A stretch of DNA of 13,268 nt from Streptosporangiaceae bacterium (GTDB taxonomy: Bacteria > Actinomycetota > Actinomycetes > Streptosporangiales > Streptosporangiaceae), in assembly GCA_030045175.1 (NCBI GenBank), contig JASIBM010000600.1, positions 1-13,268 of the forward strand, written 5' to 3'. Shown piece by piece: positions 12,343-13,268 of the stretch; the first letter of the stretch is position 1; each line of letters opens with the position of its first letter. The position numbers were made by a program, and so were the translations under genes. Below the pieces are notes generated by a model. It was not told the origin of the DNA and did no database searches. It was given only the letters and a program-made list of their open reading frames with translations.

Positions 12343-13268
12343 ATGGACGACAGGCCGTCGTGGGCGCGCCGGATCACCACCGAGCGCGAGGCCCGCGGCT
12401 GGGACAAGCCCCAGTTCATCGACGCGCTGCGCGCCCACGCCGGCAGCGAGCTGCCGGGCAAGGAATCCATGCTGCGCCTGGTCCATTCCTGGGAAAGCGG
12501 CGCGTCCTGCCCTGATGACTTCTACAAGCCGGTCATCGCCAAGGCGTTCGGCACAGTCACCTGGGCGATCTGGCCCGCGCCCGGGCATCGGAATGCGGAC
12601 GCCGAACTACAGGCCGGCGCGGGGATGGACACCCTGGAGGTGCTCACCCGGCTGCGCGGCTCGTCGCTGGACGCGGCCACCATGGACGGGCTGCGGATAA
12701 CCGTGGACCGTTTGTGCAGCGAGTACCCGTACCTGCCCGCGCAGCAGTTGCTGGTCGAGGGGCGGGCATGGCTGCACCGGATCACCGCCATGCTGGACCG
12801 GCGCCTGACGCCGGGCCGACGTGGTGAGCTGCTCACCATGGCCGGGTGGCTGGCTGCCCTGGTCGGCTGCGCGGAGTACGACACGACCAACCATGGTGCC
12901 GCCGAGGCGATCCGCCAGACCGCGTTCAAGATCGGCGAGGAATCCGGCACCGCGCGCTGCTGGAGCGGCTGCCCTGCCCGGAGAACCTGGACCATCACTT
13001 CGCCGTCGACCCGGCCAAGTGGGACTTCTACTCCATGGACTGCTACCGCATCCTCGGCCGCGGCGGCGACACCGCTAGCACTGAGAACAAGCTCGCCCAG
13101 ACCTACGCAGACCAGGTGCTGCGCCTTGGCACCGACGCAACCGGCACCGAGCTCTCGCCGATGCGCAACGCCGAAGCCCGCATCACTCTCGGCGTCATCG
13201 CCGCCCGCCAGGGCGACCTCGACCGCGCCCTCGACTACGGCCAGCGCGCCCTGGCCGGACAGCGCCTG
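12343..13268 (+). pseudogene. XRE regulator with C-terminal TPR-like domain, broken by an out-of-frame deletion; partial at right edge
   Basis: From ATG 12343 the frame encodes an XRE-like N-terminus (WARRITTEREARGWDKPQF, then LVHSWESG near residues 47-54). The TPR-like region typical of actinobacterial XRE regulators follows: MDTLEVLTRLRGSSLD, YPYLPAQQLLVEGRAWLHRI, LAGWLAAL-type helices, and EAIRQTAFKIGEESGTA. After about 12950 this frame turns into Arg/Pro/Thr/Ser-rich nonsense. The family sequence resumes in another frame from 12951: RALLERLPCPENLDHHF, DPAKWDFYSMDCYRILG, SPMRNAEARITLGVIAARQG, still open at the window end. The middle of the domain is missing between the two parts. From memory of the family I judge several tens of residues are lost, and the frame change requires a loss of 3n+1 bases. 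It may be a true pseudogene or a sequence/assembly error. Its ribosome binding site is weak (GGAAGG, 12 nt away). Confidence 0.75.

Overview
The window is high-GC DNA with almost wall-to-wall GC-rich codons. It carries two DUF397 proteins, an XRE regulator with a DUF5753-type ligand domain, and a second degraded actinobacterial XRE regulator. That combination points to a filamentous actinomycete (Streptomyces, Streptosporangiales or relatives). The gene mix looks like an accessory region built around biological-conflict genes, not a housekeeping region. No mobile element, tRNA, rRNA or CRISPR array was recognised.

Layout, left to right: (1) 1-530, minus: N-terminal part of a multi-pass membrane protein that leaves the window. 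(2) 924-3510: a small module with a DUF397 protein (plus), a TIR-like/nucleoside-deoxyribosyltransferase-like enzyme (plus), then convergently a DUF5753 XRE regulator and a second, closely similar DUF397 protein (both minus). (3) 3511-4121: a regulatory region with several inverted and direct repeats. (4) 4122-9304, plus: five co-directional genes, namely a sigma-region-2-like protein, a four-TM protein, a 452-residue protein of unknown function, a second four-TM protein, and an MTA/SAH-nucleosidase-like (PNP_UDP superfamily) protein with a short C-terminal motif. (5) 9301-12048, minus: a 915-residue NB-ARC/TPR (NLR-like, STAND) protein whose stop codon overlaps the stop of the nucleosidase gene inside one CTAG. 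(6) 12343-13268, plus: an XRE/TPR-type regulator split by an apparent out-of-frame internal deletion.

Main hypothesis: the nucleosidase-like protein is the effector and the NB-ARC/TPR protein is the sensor of one NLR-type conflict system. The effector ends in, and the sensor begins with, a matching short motif of the form V-x-Q-A-[AG]-R-D-[IL]-[HY]. This is the arrangement described for bacterial NLRs that recruit separately encoded effectors through amyloid-like or effector-associated adaptor motifs. It is also a split version of the PNP-NB-ARC-TPR receptors known in fungi. The sigma-like, membrane and unknown proteins lie upstream in the same apparent operon and may be regulatory or membrane-facing partners.

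A 28-bp sequence (24/28 identical) occurs upstream of both the DUF5753 regulator (3085-3112) and the sigma-like gene (4030-4057). This suggests that the regulatory module on the left controls the putative conflict operon on the right. Functions of the 452-residue protein and both membrane proteins are not recognised.
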